Source of the DNA: Bosea sp. NBC_00550
GTDB taxonomy: Bacteria > Pseudomonadota > Alphaproteobacteria > Rhizobiales > Beijerinckiaceae
Assembly: GCF_026020075.1 (NCBI RefSeq)
Contig: NZ_CP102772.1
Location: 1,488,001-1,552,000 of the forward strand
DNA length: 64,000 bases
Reading direction: 5' to 3'
Under the pieces are notes generated by a model, which was given only the letters and a program-made list of their open reading frames with translations, had not been told where the DNA came from and did not search any database. Shown here one piece after another: positions 26,639 to 35,889 of this stretch. Each line of letters opens with the position of its first letter. The first letter of the stretch is position 1. The translations under genes and the position numbers were made by a program.

Positions 26639-28116
26639 TGAAGCGCATCGCAACGCCAGTGCCGATCGCCGACGGTCTTGCCCGCCACGAAGCGCAGGTG
26701 AAGCGTGACCTAGCCTTGCTCGGCATCCCGGCCAAGCCCTGGCTTCATCCCAAGGCGATGGCAGACGGCGAGCCGGTCCTCGACGTCGCCATCATCGGCG
26801 CCGGCATGAACGGCATCGCCGCCGCCTCGGCCCTGCTGGCCAAGGGCATCGTCAACATCAGCCTATTCGATGCCAACGAGCCCGGCCGCGAAGGCCCGTG
26901 GAACAGCTATGCGCGCATGGACACGCTGCGCTCTCCCAAGACGCTGACCGGGCCGGCGCTCGGCATGCCGTCGCTGACCTTCGCCGCCTGGTACAACGCC
27001 AGCTTCGGCGAAGCGGCCTGGGAGGCGCTCTACAAGATCCCGAACGCCGTCTGGGTCGATTACCTCAGCTGGCTCCAGCGGGTGCTCGCCCTGCCTGTGC
27101 AGCACCGCACGGCGCTGACGAAGCTGCGCCCGCATGACGGCCTACTTGCACTCGATCTGAAGACCGCCGAGGGAACGAAGACCGTATTCGCCCGCCATGT
27201 CGTCCTCGCAACCGGACGCGGCGGCGCGGGCGGTGATCTCTGGCCGGATATCGTCCCGCGCGACCTCAAACCCGCTCTCGCGGCCCACAGCAACGACCCG
27301 ATCGACTTTGAAAGGCTGCGCGGCAAGTCGATCGGTGTGCTCGGCGGCAGCGCCTCGGCCTGGGACAATGCTGCGACCGCCTTGGAGCAAGGCGCGGCGA
27401 GCGTCGAGATGTATCTGCGCCGGCCGCATCTGCCGCAGATCAACAAGGGCCGCGGCTCTGCGACCCAGGGCTTCTTCCACGGCTGGAGCGCCCTCCCCGA
27501 CGCCGACCGCTGGGCGCTCGCAGCCTATCTCGACGACATGCTCGCGCCGCCACCGCACGAGACCGTGCTGCGCGCGCTGAAATCCAGTGGGCTCGGCATC
27601 CGCTTCCGGCATCGCGTCGCTTCGGTCAGGCGCGAGTCCGGGCAGGTCGTGCTCGACATCGACACGCCCGACGGTCGCATCGAGCGCCGCCACGACTTCC
27701 TCATCGTCGCCACGGGTTTTCAGGTCGACGCTACGCGTATTCAGGAACTGTCGGAATTCGCCGGACATATCGCGCGCTGGAGCGACCGCTATACGCCGCC
27801 GGCCGAGCTTGCACGCCCGACATTGGCGCAGGCGCCCTATCTCGGACCGGGATTCGAGCTCCTGCCCAGGGATGCCACCGCGCCGGCCGAACTCTCCCGC
27901 ATCCATCTCGTCAACCACGGTGCCAATGTCAGCCATGGCGCGATCGCGAGCGACATTCCGGGCGTCGCGATCGCCGGCGAGCGTGTCGCGCAGGCCCTCG
28001 CCGCCGCCTTCTTCAGGGAGGACAGCGCCGCAATCAGGCGCGATCTCGAAGCCTTCGACGAGGCGGAACTGAAGGACACGCCCTTCTTCCGGCCGGAGGA
28101 TTTCCCGCGTTCCTGA
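26638..28116 (+). CDS. Flavin-containing monooxygenase-like FAD/NAD(P) oxidoreductase
   Basis: This 492-residue protein has an FAD Rossmann motif at about 50 (VAIIGAGMNGIAAASALLAKG), a second dinucleotide motif near 233 (SIGVLGGSASAWDNAATALE) and an ATGF segment (FLIVATGFQVDAT) typical of flavin N-hydroxylating or Baeyer-Villiger monooxygenases. The Gly pattern of the second site is degenerate (GGSASA). It is the last gene of the transporter operon and overlaps the ATPase stop by one base, so it probably oxidises the imported compound in the cytosol. Substrate unknown; an oxidised amine, sulphide or ketone is each possible. Confidence 0.82.
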   Translation: MKRIATPVPIADGLARHEAQVKRDLALLGIPAKPWLHPKAMADGEPVLDVAIIGAGMNGIAAASALLAKGIVNISLFDANEPGREGPWNSYARMDTLRSPKTLTGPALGMPSLTFAAWYNASFGEAAWEALYKIPNAVWVDYLSWLQRVLALPVQHRTALTKLRPHDGLLALDLKTAEGTKTVFARHVVLATGRGGAGGDLWPDIVPRDLKPALAAHSNDPIDFERLRGKSIGVLGGSASAWDNAATALEQGAASVEMYLRRPHLPQINKGRGSATQGFFHGWSALPDADRWALAAYLDDMLAPPPHETVLRALKSSGLGIRFRHRVASVRRESGQVVLDIDTPDGRIERRHDFLIVATGFQVDATRIQELSEFAGHIARWSDRYTPPAELARPTLAQAPYLGPGFELLPRDATAPAELSRIHLVNHGANVSHGAIASDIPGVAIAGERVAQALAAAFFREDSAAIRRDLEAFDEAELKDTPFFRPEDFPRS

Positions 28117-28134
28117 TGCGGGACAGAAACGCGA

Positions 28135-29421
28135 TCAGCGGGGAGCGTCGGCTTCGCCGCTCTTCGCCTGCCCTTGCGTGATCAGGCGGGCGCTGCGGTG
28201 GCCGCTGACATAGATCCACAGCCAGTTCAGCGCGACGGCGAGGCGGTTCCGCAGTCCGATCAGGAAGAAGATGTGCGCGACGCCCCAAGTCCACCAGGCG
28301 ATGCGCCCTTTCAGCTTGATCCAGCCGAAATCGACGATCGCCGCGCGCTTGCCGATCGTCGCGAGATTGCCGGCATTGCTGTAGGCGAAGGGCGGCGGCG
28401 CGGTCTCGCCCTTCAGCCGCGTCTTGATCACTCCGGCGACGTAGCGCCCCTCCTGCTTGGCCGCGGGTGCCACGCCGGGCACCGGCTTGCCGTCGGCCGA
28501 GACGACACGGGCCGTGTCGCCGACGACGAAGATATCGCGCTGGCCGGGGACCGTGAGGTCGGGCTCGACCATCACCCGCCCGGCCCTGTCGGCCGGCGCG
28601 CCGAGCCACTCCGCCGCAGGCGAAGCAGCGACGCCCGCCGCCCAGAGGATCGTCCTGGCCGGGAGAAAGGCGCCGCCGAGTTCGATCCCGTCCGCGGTGC
28701 AGTTCGAGACAGCGTGACCGAGCTTGATTTCGACGCCGAGCCCGATCAGCGCCCGCTCCGCATAGGCCGAAAGGTCCTCGGTGAAGCCAGCCAGGATGCG
28801 CGAGCCGGCCTCGACCAGGATGACGCGTGCGGCGCGCGTATCGAAGTTGCGGAAATCGCCGCGCAGCGTGTCATGCGCCAGCTCGGCGATCGTGCCGGCA
28901 AGCTCCACACCGGTCGGACCCGCGCCGATGATCACAAAGGTGAGGAGCTCGGCGCGCCGGGCAGCGTCCGTCTCCCATTCCGCCTGCTCGAAGGCGGAGA
29001 GAATACGCCGCCTGATCTTCGTCGCATCTTCGAGCGTCTTCAGCCCGGGCGCATAGGGCTCCCACTCGTCATGACCGAAATAGGAGTGTCGCGCCCCGGT
29101 CGCCAGGATCAGGCTGTCGAAGGCAAGCGGCGGCTCGCCCTCTATCAGCACCTTCTTGTCGCTCGGATCGACGCCGACGACGCTGCCCAGCAGCGTGGTG
29201 ACGTTCTTGTAGCGCCGCAGCAGCGAACGGGCCGGCCACGCGATTTCGGAGGTCGGCAGCGACGCCGTCGCGACCTGATAGAGCAGAGGCTGGAAGAGGT
29301 GATGGTTGCGCCGGTCGATGAGCGTGATCCTGACCGACTCGCCGGCGAGATTTCGCGCCGCCTCCAGCCCGCCGAAGCCGGCTCCGACGATGACGATGTG
29401 ATGGGGCGTGCCGGCCGTCAC
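28135..29421 (-). CDS. ndh: Type II NADH dehydrogenase (NDH-2)
   Basis: This 428-residue flavoprotein has the FAD motif HIVIVGAGFGGLEAARNL, the NADH motif FVIIGAGPTGVELAG, and the quinone-site-like region RNHHLFQPLLYQVATASL. The C-terminus has a hydrophobic, membrane-associating stretch (WWTWGVAHIFFLIGLRNRLAVALNW cut here by loops). It passes electrons from NADH to quinone without pumping protons, complementing complex I and feeding oxidases such as the bo type encoded at 40-43 kb. Convergent with the FMO-like gene, 18 bases away. Confidence 0.93.
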   Translation of the reverse strand: MTAGTPHHIVIVGAGFGGLEAARNLAGESVRITLIDRRNHHLFQPLLYQVATASLPTSEIAWPARSLLRRYKNVTTLLGSVVGVDPSDKKVLIEGEPPLAFDSLILATGARHSYFGHDEWEPYAPGLKTLEDATKIRRRILSAFEQAEWETDAARRAELLTFVIIGAGPTGVELAGTIAELAHDTLRGDFRNFDTRAARVILVEAGSRILAGFTEDLSAYAERALIGLGVEIKLGHAVSNCTADGIELGGAFLPARTILWAAGVAASPAAEWLGAPADRAGRVMVEPDLTVPGQRDIFVVGDTARVVSADGKPVPGVAPAAKQEGRYVAGVIKTRLKGETAPPPFAYSNAGNLATIGKRAAIVDFGWIKLKGRIAWWTWGVAHIFFLIGLRNRLAVALNWLWIYVSGHRSARLITQGQAKSGEADAPR

Positions 29422-29532
29422 GGGCTACCCGACATGGAACAGGCTGCGATAGCGATATCTGGAGATGCGTCTCATGAGTTCTCCCGCTTCACCAATAAGC
29501 CAGCGCCGCCTTTGCGAGAAGCGGGGGATGGC

Positions 29533-29555
29533 GCGGGACGACAGAACCGTCCCGC
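29533..29555 (-). other. Stem-loop after the malY-type gene
   Basis: GCGGGACG (29533-29540) pairs perfectly with CGTCCCGC (29548-29555), 8 bases beyond the stop codon of the minus-strand lyase gene. There is no T run, so termination is uncertain. Confidence 0.4.
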
Positions 29556-29563
29556 AGCCGGCG

Positions 29564-30754
29564 CTATTGCAGATCGCGGAAAGCTTCCTTCAATCGCTCG
29601 ACGGCCTCGATCACGGTGGCGCGCGGCGTGGCGAGGTTGAAGCGCAGGAAGCTGTCGCCCCCCGCCCCGAAGCTCGCGCCATGGTTCACCGCGATCTTCG
29701 CCTGCTTCTCGACGCGGGCGGTGAATTCCGCCGGCTCCATGCCGGCCCCGCCGAAATCGACCCAGGCGAGATAGGTCGCCTCGAGCGGCATCGAACGCAG
29801 GCCGGGGATCGTGTTAACCCCGTCGTCGAACAGCTTCCTGTTGCCGTCGAGATAGGCCACGAGCCGGTCGACCCAGGCCGCGCCTTCGGGACTGTAGGCG
29901 GCGGTCGCCATCGCCATGCCGAAGGAATTGGGCGAGATGCCGTGGGCGTTCATCCGGGCGCGGAACCGCTCCCGCAGCGGCTCGTCGGGAATGATGACGT
30001 TGCCGACATGGGCGCCCGCGATGTTGAAGGTCTTGGTGGTCGCCGTCATCATCACGAGGCGGTCCGCGATTTCAGGCGCAGCCAGCGGCATGACGGTGTG
30101 CCTGGCGCCCGGCATGACCAGATCATGATGGATCTCGTCGGCGACGAGGATCAGGTCGTGGCGCTTGCAGAAGGCCGCGATCTCGCGGAGTTCGTCGCAT
30201 GTCCAGACGCGCCCGCCCGGATTATGCGGCGAGCACAGCATCAGCATCCGCTCGCGGCCGGTCATCTGCGCGTCCCAGCCGGCGATGTCGAGGACGTAGC
30301 GGCCCTCCTCGATCCGCAGCCGGCACTCCACGACCTCCCGGCCGGCCGAGCGGATGATGCGGGCGAAGGCGTGGTAGACCGGCGTCATCAGCACGACGCC
30401 ATCGCCCGGCGCGGTGAAGGCATCGACGCAGAGCGCCGTGCCATTGACGAGGCCATGGGTGGTGAAGATCGCTTCCGACGCCACGTCCCAGCCATGGCGG
30501 GTCTTCATCCACCAGCGGATGGCGTCGCTATTGGTGCGGTCGTCGCCGAAATAGCCATAGACCCCGTGAGCCGCCATGCGCTCGACCGCCTGCTGGACGC
30601 AAGGCGGCGGCCGGAAATCCATATCGGCCACCCACATGGCGATGCCGTCGGAAGCGGCCACGCCATAATACTTCTCCATCGTGTCCCATTTGGCCGAATG
30701 GGTCCCGCGGCGGTCGATCTGCTCGTCGAAGTCCGGCAACCTAAGCATCGTCAT
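29564..30754 (-). CDS. MalY/PatB-type C-S lyase (class I/II aminotransferase fold)
   Basis: This 396-residue PLP enzyme has the PatB/MalY signature: WVADMDFRPP near residue 42, YGYFG, the N in SPHNPGGRVW, the D in VADEIHHDLV and the PLP lysine K241 in TATTKTFNIAG. PatB-type enzymes cleave cystathionine or other cysteine S-conjugates to pyruvate, ammonia and a thiol. ATG 30754 (with a second ATG at 30748) fits the family start; the longer open frame upstream has no homologous look. This is the second C-S lyase in the window, unrelated in sequence to the one at 4.3 kb. It is divergent from the B12 uptake operon. Confidence 0.88.
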   Translation of the reverse strand: MTMLRLPDFDEQIDRRGTHSAKWDTMEKYYGVAASDGIAMWVADMDFRPPPCVQQAVERMAAHGVYGYFGDDRTNSDAIRWWMKTRHGWDVASEAIFTTHGLVNGTALCVDAFTAPGDGVVLMTPVYHAFARIIRSAGREVVECRLRIEEGRYVLDIAGWDAQMTGRERMLMLCSPHNPGGRVWTCDELREIAAFCKRHDLILVADEIHHDLVMPGARHTVMPLAAPEIADRLVMMTATTKTFNIAGAHVGNVIIPDEPLRERFRARMNAHGISPNSFGMAMATAAYSPEGAAWVDRLVAYLDGNRKLFDDGVNTIPGLRSMPLEATYLAWVDFGGAGMEPAEFTARVEKQAKIAVNHGASFGAGGDSFLRFNLATPRATVIEAVERLKEAFRDLQ

Positions 30755-30940
30755 CCTCGGCAACAGCAGAGCGGCCAAGCCGCGGAAAGCGCCGAGAGAT
30801 GGTGATTCCGACCCGGCCCGTGGCTTCTGTTCTGCCGTGCCGGCTCGCGGGCGTAAACCGGCGCGATCGCGACGGCTGGCCTCCGGATACGACATGGCGC
30901 GCGATCTCCCGCCCCCGTCCTTACCTTTGGTTAAACCTAT

Positions 30941-30969
30941 TTGACGACGACACTTTTCCGCCGTAATCG
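30941..30969 (+). promoter_or_regulatory. Sigma-70-type promoter of the cobalamin uptake operon
   Basis: TTGACG at 30941-30946 and TAATCG at 30964-30969 are separated by exactly 17 bases, and the riboswitch begins right after, which places the transcription start near 30976. Confidence 0.65.
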
Positions 30970-30971
30970 TC

Positions 30972-31146
30972 ACCGGGACGGTTCCCTCACGGGATCAAAA
31001 GGGAACGCGGTGCGGGTGGCCAGCCACCCCATGCCGCGGCTGCCCCCGCAACTGTAAGCGGCGAGCCTTTCGCCATACGCCACTGGGACCTCGGACCTGG
31101 GAAGGCGGCGAAGGGCATGGACCCGCGAGCCAGGAGACCTGCCGTC
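30972..31146 (+). promoter_or_regulatory. Cobalamin (adenosylcobalamin) riboswitch
   Basis: The aptamer elements occur in order: the paired GGTTCCC and GGGAACGCGGTG arms (about 30980-31012), the conserved core GCCCCCGCAACTGTAAGCGG (31044-31063), CCACTGGGA with the GGGAAGGCGGCG arm, and the B12 box AGCCAGGAGACCTGCC (31129-31144). It lies directly before btuB, where binding of the coenzyme lowers expression of B12 uptake. About 135 bases separate it from the chosen btuB start; a small GC-rich hairpin at 31207-31223 may be part of the expression platform. Confidence 0.96.
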
Positions 31147-31281
31147 AGCCGTGGTCACACGCGAACACGTTCGGACGGGGTGCGCCGATCGCTGATTTGA
31201 CTGTTTGCCGCCTTTTGCGCGGCGATGGGAGATCGCGTTCGCGGTGACGTGCCACTGACGTCAACGCCCGAGGTCTCCATC

Positions 31282-33225
31282 GTGATCCCCGCCCTTCCAG
31301 CCGCAGAACGCGGCCGCCTGCTGCTATGCGTTTCCTTCCTCGCACTGGCCTGCTCCGCCCCGGTACTCGCCCAGAACGCACCCGCCCCGCTCGCGCTCGA
31401 CGAGATCGTTGTCAGCGCGACCGGCACGCCGACCCCGGCGCGCGAGATCGCGAGCTCCGTCACCGTCATCACCGCCAGGGAGATCGAGCAGCAGCAGCGC
31501 CGCACCCTGCCCCAGGCTCTCGCCACCGTGCCCGGCCTCAACATCGTCCAGACAGGCGGACCGGGCGGCCTGACCTCGGTCTTCATGCGCGGCACCAACT
31601 CCAATCACGTCAAGGTTCTGATCGACGGCATCGAGGCGAACGACCCCTCGACGCCCAACCGCTCCTTCGATTTCGGCTCGATGCTGACCGACGACATCGA
31701 GCGCATCGAGGTGCTGCGTGGCCCGCAGAGCGGCCTGTACGGCGCCAATGCGATCGGCGGCGTCATCTCGGTCACCACGAAACGCGGTGAGGGGCCGCCC
31801 AGGGCGACCGCGCGGGTCGAAGCCGGTTCCCACGGCACCTTCAACCAGTCCGCCGGTTTCAGCGGTGGCGACGATCGTTTCAACTATGCCTTCAACGTCG
31901 CGCATTTCCGCACCGATGCGACCGACGTCACGCCGCCGAACCTCGTCCCGCCCGGCCGCCGCATCAATCCGAATGCCTTCGACAACTACAGCTATTCCGG
32001 CCGCATCGGCGTCGCGCTCGGCGACACGCTGTCGCTCAACTGGGTCGGCCGCTATCAGGACGGGCAGTTGCGCTATACCGGCGACACCGGCTTCCCGAGC
32101 CGCCCCGCCCCCTATCGCTCCCTGCAGAATTACGCACAGGCCTTCACACGCGGCGAGGTCGTCTGGGATCCGTTCGCCGGACGTTTCGTCAACACCTTCG
32201 GCGTTTCCTACACGAACCAGGACCGGGCGACGCGAACGGCCAACGGCACGACCGGCATCCTCGGCCTGCCCAACGAAAACCTGGGCGAGCGCACCAAGCT
32301 CGACTGGCGCGGCAATATCGAGATCACCAAGGGTCACAACCTGATCATGGGCCTGCAATACGAGCGCGAGCGCTTGGACACCGCGAGCCTCGTCGCTTCC
32401 AACGGCAACAAGGCCGCCTATCTCGAATACCAGGGCAATATTCAGGACCGCTATTTCCTGGCGGCCAACATCCGCCACGATAATGAAGACAGCTATGGCG
32501 GCCACACCACCTATCGCATCGCGCCGGCCGTCATCGTCCCGGGCATCGAGACCAAGCTGAAGGCGAGCTACGGCACCGGCTTCAAGGCGCCGACGCTGAG
32601 CGAGCGCTTCATCGACTATCGCCCCGGCTTCAATTTCTTCGGCAACCCGAACCTGAGCCCGGAAGAAAGCCACGGCTGGGATATCGGCTTCGAGCAGCCG
32701 CTCTTCGACAAGCGCCTTCAGTTCGGCGGGACCTGGTTCCAGAACGACATCGACAACCTGATCGTCACCAACACGGCAGGCAACTCCTACGCCAATATCG
32801 GCAAGGCGCAGACCAAGGGCGTCGAAGCCTTCGCCGCGCTGGAGATTTCGCCCCAGTTCCGCATCCGCGCCGACTACACCTTCACCCTCGCCAAGGACGA
32901 GATTGCGCGGCAGGAATTGCTGCGCCGCCCACGCCACAAGGCGAGCGCAACCGCGACCTGGACGCCGACCGACAAGCTCACCTTCTCGGCGACGCTGCTC
33001 TATGTCGGCTCCTGGGTCGACGGCAATCGCGACTTCTCGGTCCCGCGCATGAACGCGAAGGGCGCGACGCTGGTCAATCTCGCCGCCGAGTACAAGGCGA
33101 CCGACAAGGTCACCGTGTTCGGGCGGATCGACAATCTCTTCGACAAGCGCTGGGAGAACCCCATCGGCTTCCTCGTCCCGGGCTTCGGCGCCTATGGCGG
33201 CATCAAGGTGGCGATCGGCGGATGA
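31282..33225 (+). CDS. btuB: TonB-dependent outer membrane cobalamin receptor
   Basis: From GTG 31282 the protein has 647 residues. That start has GAGGT 8 bases upstream and gives a clean signal peptide (LLLCVSFLALACSAPVLAQ); an in-frame ATG at 31225 has no ribosome site. A TonB box-like LDEIVVSA follows, then the plug domain (residues about 50-160; RGPQSGLYGANAIGGVISVTT) and a beta barrel ending in the FGAYGGIKVAIGG strand. The riboswitch and the following BtuFCD-type genes identify cobalamin as the ligand. It imports B12 across the outer membrane using TonB energy. Confidence 0.93.
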   Translation: MIPALPAAERGRLLLCVSFLALACSAPVLAQNAPAPLALDEIVVSATGTPTPAREIASSVTVITAREIEQQQRRTLPQALATVPGLNIVQTGGPGGLTSVFMRGTNSNHVKVLIDGIEANDPSTPNRSFDFGSMLTDDIERIEVLRGPQSGLYGANAIGGVISVTTKRGEGPPRATARVEAGSHGTFNQSAGFSGGDDRFNYAFNVAHFRTDATDVTPPNLVPPGRRINPNAFDNYSYSGRIGVALGDTLSLNWVGRYQDGQLRYTGDTGFPSRPAPYRSLQNYAQAFTRGEVVWDPFAGRFVNTFGVSYTNQDRATRTANGTTGILGLPNENLGERTKLDWRGNIEITKGHNLIMGLQYERERLDTASLVASNGNKAAYLEYQGNIQDRYFLAANIRHDNEDSYGGHTTYRIAPAVIVPGIETKLKASYGTGFKAPTLSERFIDYRPGFNFFGNPNLSPEESHGWDIGFEQPLFDKRLQFGGTWFQNDIDNLIVTNTAGNSYANIGKAQTKGVEAFAALEISPQFRIRADYTFTLAKDEIARQELLRRPRHKASATATWTPTDKLTFSATLLYVGSWVDGNRDFSVPRMNAKGATLVNLAAEYKATDKVTVFGRIDNLFDKRWENPIGFLVPGFGAYGGIKVAIGG

Positions 33226-34085
33226 CGCCGTTCCGCGCCAGGCATGGGCTGACCGGCTTGTGCGCTCTCGCCATCGCGGCCTTCGCCGCCATGGCGTTTG
33301 GCGCGTCGCCAGCGGCGGCGAAGCCGGCGCGGATCGTCTCGCTCAACATGTGCACGGACGAACTCGTCCTGCGCCTCGCGCCGCCCGAGCACATCGCTTC
33401 GATCACCTGGCTCTCGCGCGATCCGCGCAACGCCAATATGGCAGAGGCGGCACGCGCGATCCCGGTCAATCACGGCCTCGTCGAGCAGGTGCTCGCCTCC
33501 CGGCCCGACCTCGTCATCGCCGGCGCCTACACCACCCGCGCGACGGTCGCCCTGCTCAAGCGGGTGGGGATGCCCGTGCGCGAGTTTGGCGTGCCCCGCA
33601 ACATCGCCGAAATGCGCGCGCAGATCGCGGAGATGGCGGCGCTGCTCGGAGAGGAGGAACGCGGCGCGGCGCTCGTTTCCGACATCGACGCGCGCCTCGC
33701 CGTTCTGGCGGCGAAGCGTCCGACCGAGCGCCGCCGCGCCATCGTGCTTCGCCCGAACGGCTTCACGGTCGGGCGCGGCTCGCTGGTCGACGAGATCCTG
33801 ACGCTGGCCGGGCTCGACAACATCGCCGCCGGCCTCGGCATCGACAGCTATGGCCAGATCGCGCTGGAGACAGTGGCGCTCGGCGGCGCGCAGATGCTGA
33901 TCCTCAACGACACGCCGGGCGGCCAGCCCTCGCTCGCCCATGAGGTGCTGCACCATCCGCTGATCGAGAGGCTCCGCGAGCGCCTGAAGCTGGTCGCCCT
34001 GCCCTCGCGATTATGGACCTGCGCCGGTCCGAGCGTGCTCGACGCCATCGAGTTGCTCGCACGCGCCGCCGAAGAGGACCGATGA
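33222..34085 (+). CDS. btuF: Periplasmic cobalamin-binding protein (BtuF type)
   Basis: This 287-residue protein has a signal peptide (cleavage near SPAAA, residue 34) and the class III binding fold used for B12 and siderophores: RIVSLNMCTDELVLRL at the start, a long mid helix and VLASRPDLVIAG. Overlap with btuB is ATGA, and with the permease ATGA again, so all are coupled. Cobalamin specificity rests on the riboswitch and operon; the fold alone would also fit haem or ferric siderophores. Confidence 0.88.
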   Translation: MTPFRARHGLTGLCALAIAAFAAMAFGASPAAAKPARIVSLNMCTDELVLRLAPPEHIASITWLSRDPRNANMAEAARAIPVNHGLVEQVLASRPDLVIAGAYTTRATVALLKRVGMPVREFGVPRNIAEMRAQIAEMAALLGEEERGAALVSDIDARLAVLAAKRPTERRRAIVLRPNGFTVGRGSLVDEILTLAGLDNIAAGLGIDSYGQIALETVALGGAQMLILNDTPGGQPSLAHEVLHHPLIERLRERLKLVALPSRLWTCAGPSVLDAIELLARAAEEDR

Positions 34086-35092
34086 AGACCTTGCCCTTCC
34101 AGCCGCCATCGCTGGCGCTTCTCATCGCGCTGCTCGCGCTCGCGACGCTCGCCGTCTTTGCTCTCTCGACGGCGGTCGGCTACGCCCCGCTCGATCTCGG
34201 CGCGGCGATCCGCGATTGGCTGGCTGGGCGCCCGACGCTGCCGGCGCTCGTGCTGACGGAGCTGCGGCTGCCGCGCGCGATCCTCGGCACGCTGGTCGGC
34301 TTCAGCCTCGGCCTGTCGGGCGCCGCCATGCAGGGCCTGCTGCGCAATCCGCTGGCCGAGCCCGGTGTCGTCGGCATTTCGAGCGCCGCCGCCTTCGGCG
34401 CAGTCGTCGCCTTCTACAGCGGGCTTTCAGCCAGCGTCGCGCTCGCCCTGCCGCTCGGCGGCATCGCAGGCGCCGTCGTCGCCACGCTCCTGCTGTTCAT
34501 CCTGCTCGGACGCGGCGCCGGCACCACGACGCTGATCCTCGCCGGCGTCGCCATCAACAGCTTCGCCGGTGCCGCCACATCGCTGGCACTGAACCTTGCG
34601 CCCAACCCCTATGCGGCGCTGGAGATCGTGTTCTGGCTGATGGGCTCGCTCGCCGACCGCAGCCTGAACCATGTCCTGCTCGCCCTGCCCCTGATGCTCG
34701 TCGGCTGGGCGTTGTTGCTCTCGACCGCGCCGGCCCTCGACGCGCTGACGCTGGGCGAAGACACGGCCGCCAGCCTGGGCTTCGATCTCACCTGGCTGCG
34801 CGCCCGCCTGATCGGCGGCACGGCGCTCGCCGTCGGCAGCGCGGTCGCGGTCACCGGTGCGATCGGCTTCGTCGGCCTCGTCGTGCCGCATCTGCTGCGC
34901 CCGCTGGTCGGCAACCGCCCCGGCCGCCTGCTGCTGGTCAGCGGCTTCGGCGGCGCCAGCCTCGTCCTGCTGGCCGATACCGCGCTCAGGCTCGCCCCGA
35001 TCCCGCCGGATCTGAAACTCGGTGTGGTCACTGCGCTGATCGGGGCACCCTTCCTCTTCAGCCTCGTCAATCGCATGCGGCGGGAGGCGTGA
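34082..35092 (+). CDS. btuC: Cobalamin ABC transporter permease (BtuC/FecCD family)
   Basis: This 336-residue protein has about ten hydrophobic segments and the FecCD motifs ELRLPRAILGTLVGFSLGLS, GAAMQGLLRNPLAEPGVVG and the late GFVGLVVPHLLR loop. It forms the homodimeric channel with the ATPase that follows. Overlaps: start inside the btuF stop, stop sharing one base with the btuD start. Confidence 0.92.
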   Translation: MKTLPFQPPSLALLIALLALATLAVFALSTAVGYAPLDLGAAIRDWLAGRPTLPALVLTELRLPRAILGTLVGFSLGLSGAAMQGLLRNPLAEPGVVGISSAAAFGAVVAFYSGLSASVALALPLGGIAGAVVATLLLFILLGRGAGTTTLILAGVAINSFAGAATSLALNLAPNPYAALEIVFWLMGSLADRSLNHVLLALPLMLVGWALLLSTAPALDALTLGEDTAASLGFDLTWLRARLIGGTALAVGSAVAVTGAIGFVGLVVPHLLRPLVGNRPGRLLLVSGFGGASLVLLADTALRLAPIPPDLKLGVVTALIGAPFLFSLVNRMRREA

Positions 35093-35889
35093 TGGCCATC
35101 GAAGCGCACGGCATCACCGTCGAGCTCGGCGGCAAGGCGGTCCTCCAAGAGGCCGACCTCACTGTTCGACCCGGAGAACTCCTCGGCCTCGTCGGCCCCA
35201 ACGGCGCCGGCAAGACGACGCTGCTGCGCGTCATGGCCGGCCTGCTCGCCCCGGCGCGGGGCGCCGTCCGCTACGATGGCGAGAGCGCCAGAGAACTCCG
35301 GCGGCAGGCGCTGGCCCGGCGCGTCTCCTTCCTGGCCCAGGGCGGCGATACCTCCTGGCCGCTCTCGGTCGAGACCGTGGTCGGGCTTGGCCGCCTGCCG
35401 CACCGCCGCCCCTTCGGCGGGCTCTCGGAAGCCGACAAGGCGGCCATCGCCACAGCGCTCGACCATTGCGACGTCGCGAGTTTCGTCGATCGCACCATGG
35501 GCACGCTTTCCGGCGGCGAACGCCGGCGCGTCCTGCTGGCCCGCGCCCTCGCGGTCGAAGCGCCCTATCTTCTCGCCGACGAACCGCTCGCCGGCCTCGA
35601 CCCGCTGCACCAGCTCGAAGTGATGGAGCTGCTGCGGCAGACCGCGCGACGCGGCGCCGGCGTCGTGGTCGTGCTGCACGATCTGACGCTGGCAACCCGC
35701 TTCTGCGACCGGCTCGCCTTGCTCAATCTCGGTCGGTTGGTCGCCGAGGGCGAGCCGGCAGCCGTCCTCGACGACGCGCGCCTGCGCAGTGTCTTCAGCG
35801 TCAGCGCCCTGCGCGGCAGCCATGACGACGAGCCCTTCCTCCTGCCCTGGCGGGCCCTGAGCCACGGAAGATCCAACGATGAGCGATAG
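35092..35889 (+). CDS. btuD: Cobalamin ABC transporter ATP-binding protein (BtuD type)
   Basis: This 265-residue ATPase has Walker A (GPNGAGKTT), signature LSGGERRR, Walker B (YLLADEPLAGLDP) and the switch His in VVLHDLTLATRF. It drives import through BtuC. The next gene starts 11 bases before its stop, so it belongs to the same message. Confidence 0.92.
   Translation: MAIEAHGITVELGGKAVLQEADLTVRPGELLGLVGPNGAGKTTLLRVMAGLLAPARGAVRYDGESARELRRQALARRVSFLAQGGDTSWPLSVETVVGLGRLPHRRPFGGLSEADKAAIATALDHCDVASFVDRTMGTLSGGERRRVLLARALAVEAPYLLADEPLAGLDPLHQLEVMELLRQTARRGAGVVVVLHDLTLATRFCDRLALLNLGRLVAEGEPAAVLDDARLRSVFSVSALRGSHDDEPFLLPWRALSHGRSNDER

Noticed and set aside
28174..29640. Long plus-strand open frame opposite ndh
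   Set aside because: Antisense shadow with no ribosome site or recognisable domain; NDH-2 on the minus strand is certain.
31225..31281. btuB start at ATG 31225
   Set aside because: No ribosome site; GTG 31282 has one and gives a clean signal peptide.
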